Assembly: GCF_003666015.1 (NCBI RefSeq) | Contig: NZ_QPLT01000003.1 | Coordinates: 186,001-250,000, forward strand | Origin: Halorubrum sp. Atlit-26R | GTDB lineage: Archaea; Halobacteriota; Halobacteria; Halobacteriales; Haloferacaceae | DNA: 64,000 nucleotides | Reading direction: 5' to 3' | Shown: in pieces, positions 18,165 through 24,624 of the stretch | Layout: each line of letters opens with the position of its first letter | Numbering within the stretch: the first letter of the stretch is position 1 | The notes under the pieces: generated by a model | The model's database searches: none | What the model was told of the DNA's origin: nothing | What the model saw: the letters and a program-made list of their open reading frames with translations, nothing else | Made by a program: the position numbers and the translations under genes

Positions 18165-18497
18165 CTATACGTGGACGCGAACGACGTGCCCGCCGCAGCC
18201 GCACTGCTCTACGTACTCCCAGTCGACGTCTTCGTCGCCGAACGCGACGTCGAGCGCCGGGAAGAGGTACTCCTCGGGGTGACCGTGGTCGCCGTGGGTG
18301 ACGAGGTTGACGTGGTTGCCGGCGGCCGTGTGTTCGACCGCCTCGATCGCCTGTCGCACGAGGAGGTCGCGGTCGTCCGCGTGTTCGGGGCCTTCGAGGT
18401 TCGCGGACCACGAGTTCTCGTGGACGCGGTCGGTCACCGGGTCCGCGTCGTGGTCGTGGTCTGCGTTGGGATCGTGATCGGACGGTGTGGTCGACAT
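18165..18497 (-). CDS. CGCGG-motif small protein, candidate rSAM-modified RiPP
   Basis: This 110-residue protein has an acidic His/Asp-rich N-terminal region and ends EYVEQCGCGGHVVRVHV. The short Cys-Gly cluster near the C terminus is the hallmark of the haloarchaeal 'CGCGG family rSAM-modified RiPP' group as I remember it; modification has to be tested. The middle (SWSANLEGPEHADDRDLLVRQAIEAV) looks like a folded leader. No radical-SAM gene is visible within 18 kb upstream or the rest of the window, so any maturase must be elsewhere. It is divergent from the DUF2249 gene, with a palindrome between them. The ATG at 18497 is preferred to one at 18542 because the extension is arginine-rich and crosses the palindrome. 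Confidence 0.65.
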   Translation of the reverse strand: MSTTPSDHDPNADHDHDADPVTDRVHENSWSANLEGPEHADDRDLLVRQAIEAVEHTAAGNHVNLVTHGDHGHPEEYLFPALDVAFGDEDVDWEYVEQCGCGGHVVRVHV

Positions 18498-18535
18498 ATC
18501 GGATCCCACGCGCTCGGACCCCGTACGTCTTCGAG

Positions 18536-18547
18536 CGAACATGTTCG
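18536..18547. promoter_or_regulatory. 12-bp palindrome in divergent gap
   Basis: CGAACATGTTCG is a perfect inverted repeat between the divergent CGCGG and DUF2249 genes, about 40 bp upstream of the first and about 80 bp upstream of the second. A related, imperfect GAACACGTTC occurs upstream of the MOT1-type transporter (61105-61114). It may be an operator; there is no other support. Confidence 0.3.
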
Positions 18548-18627
18548 AGCGGATCGCCGGGGGCCGGACGACCCGCCCGAACGATTTCGGGGGGAACTAC
18601 ATCACCACGGGACGCCACGGCCGATCC

Positions 18628-18864
18628 ATGAGCCCCGACCCGTTCGACGACGCGGACGAGCGGCTGGACGCCCGCGAGATAGACGGCGAACCGTTCGGCG
18701 ACATCGTGGCCGCGCTCGACGGCCTCGACGATGACGAGTCGCTCTGTCTGGTGAACAGCTTCGAGCCGGTGCCGCTGTACGACGTGTTAGCGGAGCGGGG
18801 GTACGCCCACGAGACGGCGAACCCGACGGACGACGAGTGGCACGTGGAGATCACGCGCGCCTGA
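18628..18864 (+). CDS. DUF2249 domain protein
   Basis: This 78-residue protein matches the small DUF2249 fold: LDAREIDGEPFGDIVAALDGL, an acidic stretch with DDDESLCLVNSFEPVPLYDVLAERGY, and an ending WHVEITRA. Members are TusA-like two-layer domains found with hemerythrins and nitrogen-oxide metabolism. The function of this one is unknown. The ATG at 18628 gives normal length; an upstream ATG at 18487 would add 47 residues overlapping the divergent gene and palindrome, so it is rejected. It is followed 60 bp later by methionine aminopeptidase. Confidence 0.8.
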   Translation: MSPDPFDDADERLDAREIDGEPFGDIVAALDGLDDDESLCLVNSFEPVPLYDVLAERGYAHETANPTDDEWHVEITRA

Positions 18865-18924
18865 ACGGCGGAGGATCGACCGCCCTCCGCAACCTCTTTG
18901 CGCGCGGTCGCCGAACCCGGATCC

Positions 18925-19833
18925 ATGAGTCACGGACCTCTTGACGAGGACGCGGTCGAGAGCTACCGCGAGGCGGGCGCGGTGCTGGTCGAGGCGGTGA
19001 ACGAGGCCCGCGAGATGGTCGAGCCGGGCCGGACCCACCTCGAGGTCGCCGAGTGGACGGAGGACTTCGTCCGCGAGCAGGGGGCCGGCCTCGCGTTCCC
19101 GGTGAACATCAGCGTCGACCCGGAGGCGTCGCACGCCACCCCGAGCCGCGACGACGAGACCGAGTTCGGCGAGGAGATGGTGTGTCTCGACGTCGGCGTC
19201 CACGTCGACGGGTACATCGCGGACGCAGCGGTGACGGTCGATCACTCCGGGAACCCGGAGCTCGTCGAGGCCGCCGAGATGGCGCTGGAGGCCGCGCTCG
19301 ACGAGGCCGGCCCCGGCGTCGAGGTCGGCGTCGTCGGGCAGGCGATCGAGGACGTGATCCGCGGCTACGGCTACACGCCCGTCCTCAACCTCTCGGGCCA
19401 CGGCGTCGAGCGGTACGACGCCCACACCGGGCCGACGGTGCCGAACCGCGGCGTCGACCGCTCGGTCGAGTTAGAGCCGGGACAGGCGGTCGCGATCGAG
19501 CCGTTCGCCACCGACGGTCGCGGGAAGGTGGGCGAGGGGACCGTCGAGGAGATCTTCGAACAGCAGGGCTCCGCGAGCGTGCGCGACCGGCGGGCCCGAC
19601 AGGCGCTCGAAGAGATCGAGGGGTTCGACGACCTCCCGTTCGCGGCGCGGTGGTTAGAGACGGACCGCGCCGAGATGGCGCTCCGCCGCCTGAAGCAGGC
19701 GAACGCGATCAAGGGCTACCCGGTCCTGAAGGAGGACGACGACGCCTTAGTGAGCCAAGCGGAGCACACCCTCCTGGTCACCGAGGACGGCGTCGAGGTG
19801 ACGACGGCGGGCATCCACGGCTTCGACGACTGA
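18925..19833 (+). CDS. map: Methionine aminopeptidase, type II
   Basis: This 302-residue metallopeptidase removes the initiator methionine from nascent proteins. It has the pita-bread fold with metal ligands in CLDVGVHVDGYIAD (Asp89, Asp100), the His in NLSGHGVERYDAH, the Glu in AIEPFATDG and the Glu in SQAEHTLLVTEDG. A type II helical insertion lies around residues 210-270. FPVNISVDPEASHATPS is the typical substrate pocket region. An TTT-containing box about 27 bp upstream supports the ATG at 18925. The stop overlaps the start of the HIT gene by one base, so the two are coupled. Confidence 0.95.
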   Translation: MSHGPLDEDAVESYREAGAVLVEAVNEAREMVEPGRTHLEVAEWTEDFVREQGAGLAFPVNISVDPEASHATPSRDDETEFGEEMVCLDVGVHVDGYIADAAVTVDHSGNPELVEAAEMALEAALDEAGPGVEVGVVGQAIEDVIRGYGYTPVLNLSGHGVERYDAHTGPTVPNRGVDRSVELEPGQAVAIEPFATDGRGKVGEGTVEEIFEQQGSASVRDRRARQALEEIEGFDDLPFAARWLETDRAEMALRRLKQANAIKGYPVLKEDDDALVSQAEHTLLVTEDGVEVTTAGIHGFDD

Positions 19834-20384
19834 TGGACCGGATCTTCGCGCCGTGGCGGATCGAGTGGGTCGAGCGCGACGCCGACCCGATCGACGGCTG
19901 TCCGTTCTGCGTGCTCCCCGAGCGCGAGGACGCCCGCGAGGCGCGGATCGTCGCCCGCAGCGAGCGCAACTACGTCCTCCTCAACAACGCGCCGTACAAC
20001 CCCGGCCACGCGATGGTAATCCCGGACGACCACGTCGAGGACCCGACCGACCTCGACGACGCGACGCTCCTCGACCACGCGCGGCTGAAGGCGGCGACGC
20101 TCGCGGCGCTGCGACGCGACATGGACCCCGACGGCGTCAACACCGGGCAGAACCTCGGCGGCGACGCCGCGGGCGGCTCGGTCGACCACCTCCACACGCA
20201 CGTCGTCCCGCGGTGGAGCGGCGACACGAACTTCATGCCGGTCACCGGCGACACGAAGGTGATCGTGGAGGCGATAGAGCGCACGTACGACCACCTCCAC
20301 GACGGGTTCGCGGCCGACGACGCGGTCGTCGATTCGGGCGACGCCGACGCGGGCGACGCCGTTGAACTCGACTTCGAGGTCTGA
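19833..20384 (+). CDS. HIT-family protein (histidine triad nucleotide hydrolase)
   Basis: This 183-residue protein has the histidine triad HLHTHVVPRW and two cysteines near the N terminus (DGCPFCVLP), a common metal-binding pair in HIT proteins. NYVLLNNAPYNPGHAMVIPDDHVED is the conserved beta-sheet region. Members act on AMP conjugates, such as Ap4A or AMP-lysine. MDRIFAPWRIEWVE is the typical start of archaeal members. The stop-start junction TGATG couples it with map. The acidic C-terminal tail is haloarchaeal. The substrate is unknown. Confidence 0.9.
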   Translation: MDRIFAPWRIEWVERDADPIDGCPFCVLPEREDAREARIVARSERNYVLLNNAPYNPGHAMVIPDDHVEDPTDLDDATLLDHARLKAATLAALRRDMDPDGVNTGQNLGGDAAGGSVDHLHTHVVPRWSGDTNFMPVTGDTKVIVEAIERTYDHLHDGFAADDAVVDSGDADAGDAVELDFEV

Positions 20385-20401
20385 AGCGACGGTGTCGATC
20401 G

Positions 20402-20890
20402 CTTATAAATAACGGTGCGGTGGCGCGTGCCTCCGAGTGGCCGCCGAAGGCGGCCGCGAGGAGCACGCGCGAGGGAGTCGGCGGTCCGGAGCGAAGCGGA
20501 GGACCGCCGACGAGGCTGGGGAGGTGTGAGGCGCTGTGCGGTTGCGGTCGGGCGGGACTCAAAGGGGCAGCCGTGAGGGCGGCGCAGGCGACGCAAGCAC
20601 TGGAAGGAGCGAACGGAGTGAGCGACTGAAGCGCGCAGCGAGCGTGCGCCGCCCTCACGGCTGGGGCTTTGGAGGTGTTCGCCGTCGATCCGCAGTCAGC
20701 CATTTATAAGCAAGCGGCTGGGGCTTTGGAGGTGTTCGCCGTCGATCCGCAGTCAGCCATTTATAAACAAGCGGCTGGGGCTTTGGAGGTGTTCGCCGTC
20801 GATCCGCAGTCAGCCATTTATAAGCAAGCGGCTGGGGCTTTGGAGGTGTTCTCCGCCGATCCATAGTCGATCATTTATAAACAAAAGACC
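20402..20890 (+). repeat. Dispersed structured repeat element E3 (candidate ncRNA, longest tail)
   Basis: TATA-like TTATAAAT at 20403 precedes the core start (about 20432) by 27 bp. Hairpin 1 pairs GGCCGCC with GGCGGCC over a GAA loop. Hairpin 2 pairs 20477-20487 with 20501-20511 (11 bp). Hairpin 3 pairs 20568-20586 with 20645-20663 (19 perfect positions). Four 57-bp tail units follow (CTG at 20661, 20718, 20775 and 20832), three of them nearly identical and each ending in (C)ATTTATAA, with a decayed fifth near 20889. GTCGATC followed by a TATA sequence occurs just outside both ends. No gene lies in the gap between the convergent HIT and tungstate genes; 20891-20979 shows nothing. Confidence 0.87.
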
Positions 20891-20979
20891 GTGGCTCCGG
20901 AGGTATTCACCGCAGCGTCGTCGATCACCTATCTCGGATCGCCGGGCCCGACTCGGTTCCCGTCACCCCTCAGTATTTA

Positions 20980-21732
20980 TTAGTACACCAGTTCGCCCGA
21001 GATGAACTTCCGGGTGCGCTCGTCTGTCGGACTCTCGAAGATCTTCTCCGTCGGACCGATCTCCGAGATGCCGTCGTCGAGCAGCACCGCGACGCGGTCC
21101 GCGACGCGCTCGGCCTGGTGCATGTCGTGGGTCGCCACGACGACGCCGATCCCCCTGTCTCTCGCCTCGCCGATCGCCTCCTCGATGACGGCCGTGTTCC
21201 GCGGGTCGAGGTCCGAGGTGGGCTCGTCGAGCAGTAGGGCGTCCGGCTCGTACGCCAGCGCGCGGGCGAACGACACGCGCTGGGCCTCGCCGCCAGAGAG
21301 CGACTCGGCCGGCTGGTCGACCTTGTCGGTCAGCCCCACGACCTCCAGGGACTCGTCGACCGCGTCGGCGGCGCCGTTCAGCCGGAGGACCGAGGCGAGC
21401 CGGTCGCTCCACGAACGCCGGACTCGAAGCCCGTACTCGACGTTTCGCGCGACCGTCCCGTCGAAGAGGCTCGCCTCCTGGAACACCATCCCGACGCGGC
21501 GGCGCAGCGCGAGTCGCTCGGTCTCGTCGACCGCCCACGCGTCGGTCCCGTCGAGCGTCACGACACCCTCGTCGGGTTCGAGCGCGAGCGCGAGCGTCCG
21601 GAGCAGCGTCGTCTTGCCGACGCCGGAGGGGCCGATCACCGCGACGACCTCCCCGGCGTCGACCTCGATCGAGAGGTCGCGGAACACCGGCTCGTCGCCG
21701 TACGACCGCGACACGCCCCTCGCTCGGAGCAT
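20980..21732 (-). CDS. tupC: Tungstate-type ABC transporter ATP-binding protein
   Basis: This 250-residue ABC ATPase has Walker [10 protein letters not shown] (about residues 34-42), the Q-loop VFQEASLF, the signature LSGGEAQRV, Walker [12 protein letters not shown] and the switch His in VATHDM. It energises oxyanion uptake with the permease encoded before it. The assignment to tungstate comes from the substrate-binding protein of the operon. The ATG at 21732 overlaps the stop of a repeat-encoded mini-ORF (TGATG), so translation is likely coupled through the 21-bp repeat array. Confidence 0.9.
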   Translation of the reverse strand: MLRARGVSRSYGDEPVFRDLSIEVDAGEVVAVIGPSGVGKTTLLRTLALALEPDEGVVTLDGTDAWAVDETERLALRRRVGMVFQEASLFDGTVARNVEYGLRVRRSWSDRLASVLRLNGAADAVDESLEVVGLTDKVDQPAESLSGGEAQRVSFARALAYEPDALLLDEPTSDLDPRNTAVIEEAIGEARDRGIGVVVATHDMHQAERVADRVAVLLDDGISEIGPTEKIFESPTDERTRKFISGELVY

Positions 21733-21839
21733 CAGTCGGTCACCCCCCGGCGCATCGGTCCCGCATCCCGGCGCATCGGTCCCGCATCCCGGCGCATCGG
21801 TCCCGCATCCCGGCGCATCGGTCCCGCATCCCGGCGCAT
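21732..21839 (-). CDS. 35-codon ORF made of seven-residue repeats, between tupB and tupC
   Basis: The 21-bp tandem repeat is read as (MRRDAGP)4 followed by MRRGVTD. Its ATG overlaps the permease stop (TGATG) and its own TGA overlaps the ATG of the ATPase gene (TGATG). Every repeat supplies a fresh in-frame ATG. It is probably a coupling device or a harmless expansion of the junction; a functional peptide is unlikely but not excluded. Confidence 0.35.
   Translation of the reverse strand: MRRDAGPMRRDAGPMRRDAGPMRRDAGPMRRGVTD
21749..21839. repeat. 21-bp tandem repeat between tungstate permease and ATPase genes
   Basis: GGCGCAT begins at 21749, 21770, 21791, 21812 and 21833, an exact 21-bp period with unit GGCGCATCGGTCCCGCATCCC. 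It separates two genes that would otherwise overlap or abut. The unit length is a multiple of three, and both ends keep the TGATG junction. Copy number probably varies between strains. Confidence 0.9.
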
Positions 21840-22621
21840 CAGCCCGCCACCCCCCGGTCGCCGAAGCGGACGACGATCGCGTTGACGGTCAACACGAGCG
21901 CGACGAGCACCGCGCCGAGCACCATTGCGGTCTCGTACTGGCCCTGCCGGGCTTCGAGCTGGATCGCGGTGGTCAGCGTGCGCGTCTTCGAGATGCCGGA
22001 CGCGCTCGTGATGTTCCCGCCGACGATGAGCACCGACCCAACCTCGCTGATCGCCCGGCCGAAGCCGGCGAGCACCGCGGTCGCGATCCCGTACCGCGCC
22101 TCCTTGACGACGACCAGCGCCACGTCGACGCGCGTCCCGCCGAGGACGCGGGCGGCGTCGCGGACCCCGTCGTCCACGCCGCCCACGGCCGCGAGGCTGA
22201 TCGCCGTGATCGGGGGCGTGGCGAGGACGAACTGCGACATGATCATCGCCTCGCGGGTGAAGATCAGTTCGAGGGACCCCAGCGGCCCCTGGTTGGAGAC
22301 CGCGAACAGCACGACCAACCCCACGACCACGCTCGGGAACCCCATCCCGGTGTTGACCACCGACTTCACGAACCCCTTCCCGGGGAAGTCGGCGAGCCCG
22401 ATCGCGACGGCGGCCGGCACGCTGACGAGCGTGCTCAGCGCCACCGCGGTGAGGCTCACGTACAGCGAGACGAAGATGATGCTCCCGACGTACCCGTCCC
22501 TGAACGAGACGTCAAGGAGCGCCGGCGCGAGGCCGGTCGTCGATTCGAGCAGGGCGAACGCCGGGCGCGCGGCCGAGTCGAACAGCGCCGGGCCGAGCTG
22601 TGCGGTCGCTGCGAATGGCAC
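21839..22621 (-). CDS. tupB: Tungstate-type ABC transporter permease
   Basis: This 260-residue membrane protein has about five to six helices and the inner-membrane permease motif ([23 protein letters not shown], the EAA loop). [24 protein letters not shown] is typical of TupB/CysT-like permeases. It lies three bases downstream of the binding-protein gene and is followed by the repeat array and the ATPase. The stop is overlapped by the first ATG of the repeat ORF. Together the three genes form a complete high-affinity uptake system. Confidence 0.9.
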   Translation of the reverse strand: MPFAATAQLGPALFDSAARPAFALLESTTGLAPALLDVSFRDGYVGSIIFVSLYVSLTAVALSTLVSVPAAVAIGLADFPGKGFVKSVVNTGMGFPSVVVGLVVLFAVSNQGPLGSLELIFTREAMIMSQFVLATPPITAISLAAVGGVDDGVRDAARVLGGTRVDVALVVVKEARYGIATAVLAGFGRAISEVGSVLIVGGNITSASGISKTRTLTTAIQLEARQGQYETAMVLGAVLVALVLTVNAIVVRFGDRGVAG

Positions 22622-22623
22622 GG

Positions 22624-23619
22624 CTACTCGTCGTCGCTCTCGCTACTCCAACCCTCCGGAACGTACTGCTGGAAGTTCGGGTCCTCGGAGACGGCCTCGG
22701 GGAAGAACAGCTGCTCGCCGTTCACCTGATACTCCGAGATGGACTCCTGGACCTCCGGGCTGGTGATCCAGCCAATGTACGCCATCGCGAGGTCGTAGTT
22801 GGCGTTGTCGTGGACGCCGGGGTTCACCGCCATGACCCCGTACGGGTTCGCGAGGATCTCCGGGCCGTCCTCGATCGGCCCCTGAACGAGGATCGTCAGG
22901 TCGATCTCCGAGCGCTGCGAGATGTAGGTCCCGCGGTCCGACAGCGTGTACGCGCCCTGCTGGTTGGCGATGTTCAGCGCCTCGCCCATCCCGGTACCGG
23001 TCTCCTGATACCAGTCGCCGCCGGGCTCGGTGCCGGCCGCCTCCCAGAGGTTCAGCTCCTTCGTGTGCGTCCCGGAGTTGTCGCCCCGGGAGACGAACTG
23101 CGCCTGCGCCTCGGCGATCGCCGTCAGCGCCTCCGTCGCGGATCCCATCCCCTCGATCCCCGCCGGGTCGCTTTCGGGCCCGACGATCACGAAGTCGTTG
23201 AACATCAGGTCCCGGCGGTTGATCCCGTACCCGTTCCGCATGAACTCGTCTTCGAGTCCGCGGGCGTGGACCATCACGATGTCCGAGTCGCCGTTGCGGG
23301 CGGTCTCCAACGCCGCCCCGGTCCCCTGCGCGACGGCGTCGACGGTGACGCCGTACATCTCCTCGAAGTCCGTGTGGATCTCGTCGAGAAGCCCGGTGTC
23401 GTAGGTGCTCGTCGTCGTCGTGAGCGTCAGCGTCTCGCCGGCGACGCCGATCGACTCCTCGGCGCCTTCGCCGCCGTCGGTTCCGTTACCCCCGCTTCCG
23501 TCGCCGCTCCCCCCGTCGCCTCCGTCCCCGTTGCCGCCGTCCGTCGACGAACAGCCGGCCGTACTCGCGACCGCTCCGGCGCCCAGCGCCGCCACGAACT
23601 TCCGTCGTTGTATCGGCAT
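22624..23619 (-). CDS. tupA: Tungstate-type substrate-binding lipoprotein
   Basis: This 331-residue exported binding protein has a Tat-like signal ([20 protein letters not shown]) with the lipobox cysteine at about residue 22, then a Gly/Asp-rich linker. The mature part has [30 protein letters not shown] and a typical class II binding-protein fold. The [12 protein letters not shown] and RGDNSGTH stretches match the TupA family, which binds tungstate in preference to molybdate. Haloarchaea need W or Mo for pterin enzymes. A TATATA box sits exactly 27 bases upstream of the ATG. It is divergent from a regulator with ModE-like features. Confidence 0.88.
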   Translation of the reverse strand: MPIQRRKFVAALGAGAVASTAGCSSTDGGNGDGGDGGSGDGSGGNGTDGGEGAEESIGVAGETLTLTTTTSTYDTGLLDEIHTDFEEMYGVTVDAVAQGTGAALETARNGDSDIVMVHARGLEDEFMRNGYGINRRDLMFNDFVIVGPESDPAGIEGMGSATEALTAIAEAQAQFVSRGDNSGTHTKELNLWEAAGTEPGGDWYQETGTGMGEALNIANQQGAYTLSDRGTYISQRSEIDLTILVQGPIEDGPEILANPYGVMAVNPGVHDNANYDLAMAYIGWITSPEVQESISEYQVNGEQLFFPEAVSEDPNFQQYVPEGWSSESDDE

Positions 23620-23639
23620 AGATACAACGGCGGGTCGGT

Positions 23640-23650
23640 CTCATATATAA
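23640..23650 (-). promoter_or_regulatory. TATA box of the tungstate transporter operon
   Basis: The run TATATAA, centred near 23646, lies 27 bp from the tupA ATG at 23619, which implies a leaderless operon mRNA. It is the strongest AT-rich island in the divergent gap shared with the TOBE regulator. Confidence 0.6.
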
Positions 23651-23723
23651 GTTATGTGCCGCGGCAAGCGACGGGACACAGTCGGTCGAAAACGCCAACA
23701 CGTCCCGGCCGCAACCGCGGGAC

Positions 23724-24533
23724 ATGGGAGAGCCTACCGAACCCGATCCGGACGCGGCGGCGGGGCGCGGCAGCGCCGCGCTCATCGAGGACGGCGTCGA
23801 GTTCGACGGCCGGGACGCGGCGCTGCTGCGCGCGGTCGACGCGGCGGGATCGGTCGCGGGCGCGGCCGCGGACCTCGGACGCTCCCGGGCCCGAGCGCTC
23901 TCGCGGATCGAGGACTTAGAGGAGGCCTACGGGACGCTCGTCGAGCGGCGCCGCGGCGGCGAAGGCGGCGGGGGGAGCCGGCTCGCCCCGTCCGGCCGCG
24001 CGCTCCTCGACCGCTACGACCGGCTTCAGGCCGTCCTCGCGGCGACCGCGGCCGTGCCGGAGACGGTTCTCGACGGCACCGTGACCGCCGTCGACGGCGA
24101 GCTCGCGGTCGTCGACACCGCGGTCGGGGAGCTTTCGGGCCTCCACGGCGGAGGCGGCGAGGCCGACGACTCCGGCGACGACCGCGGGACGGTGGCCGTC
24201 GGCGACGCGGTCCAAGTTCGAATCGGTGCCGACGCCGTCACCGTCAACGACGCGGACGACGCGGTCGACCCGGACGCGACGAGCGCCCGGAACCGCCTTC
24301 CCGGCCGCATCTCGCGCATCGATCCCGGGGAGACGGTGTCGACGGTCCGGATCGCGGTCGGAGCGGCGGCGGGCTCGGGCGGTGCGGACGACGCCGAGGG
24401 CGGCTCGGACGGGGTCGCGGTCGCCGCGCTGATCACGGCCGAGAGCATCGACCGACTCGGGCTCGCGCCCGGGGATCCGGTCTCGATCCGGTGGAAGGCG
24501 ACCGCGACGCGGCTGGTGGCGCACGCGGAGTGA
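23724..24533 (+). CDS. ModE-like HTH regulator with TOBE domains
   Basis: This 269-residue protein has an N-terminal winged-helix of the ModE/LysR type (about 25-110: GRDAALLRAVDAAGSVAGAAADLGRSRARALSRIEDLE, then ERRRGG and LAPSGRALLDRY). It continues with two TOBE-like oxyanion-binding repeats (about 115-180 and 195-269: LDGTVTAVDGELAVVDT and GRISRIDPGETVSTVRI, ending GDPVSIRWKATATRLVAH). ModE proteins repress molybdate/tungstate uptake when the oxyanion is bound. Its position divergent from tupABC supports that role here. CGAAAACG about 27 bp upstream can serve as TATA box. Glycine/aspartate spacers are haloarchaeal. Confidence 0.82.
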   Translation: MGEPTEPDPDAAAGRGSAALIEDGVEFDGRDAALLRAVDAAGSVAGAAADLGRSRARALSRIEDLEEAYGTLVERRRGGEGGGGSRLAPSGRALLDRYDRLQAVLAATAAVPETVLDGTVTAVDGELAVVDTAVGELSGLHGGGGEADDSGDDRGTVAVGDAVQVRIGADAVTVNDADDAVDPDATSARNRLPGRISRIDPGETVSTVRIAVGAAAGSGGADDAEGGSDGVAVAALITAESIDRLGLAPGDPVSIRWKATATRLVAHAE

Positions 24534-24624
24534 CCCGACGCGGGGACCGCCGTCCCCGCCCGACGCGTGCCAACCGCTCCCGCGCAAGCGAACGGTTTTT
24601 GCGTCGACCGACGGGAGAGGTGGT

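Noticed and set aside
20655..20866. Short ORFs across the 57-bp tail units (both strands), reading as repeats of about 19 residues
   Set aside because: 57 bp equals 19 codons, so any open frame repeats. The translations have no start or ribosome-site support, and pairing evidence favours RNA/DNA function.
20402..20890. CRISPR array
   Set aside because: Units are direct tandem repeats with no unique spacers, and no cas genes are in the window.
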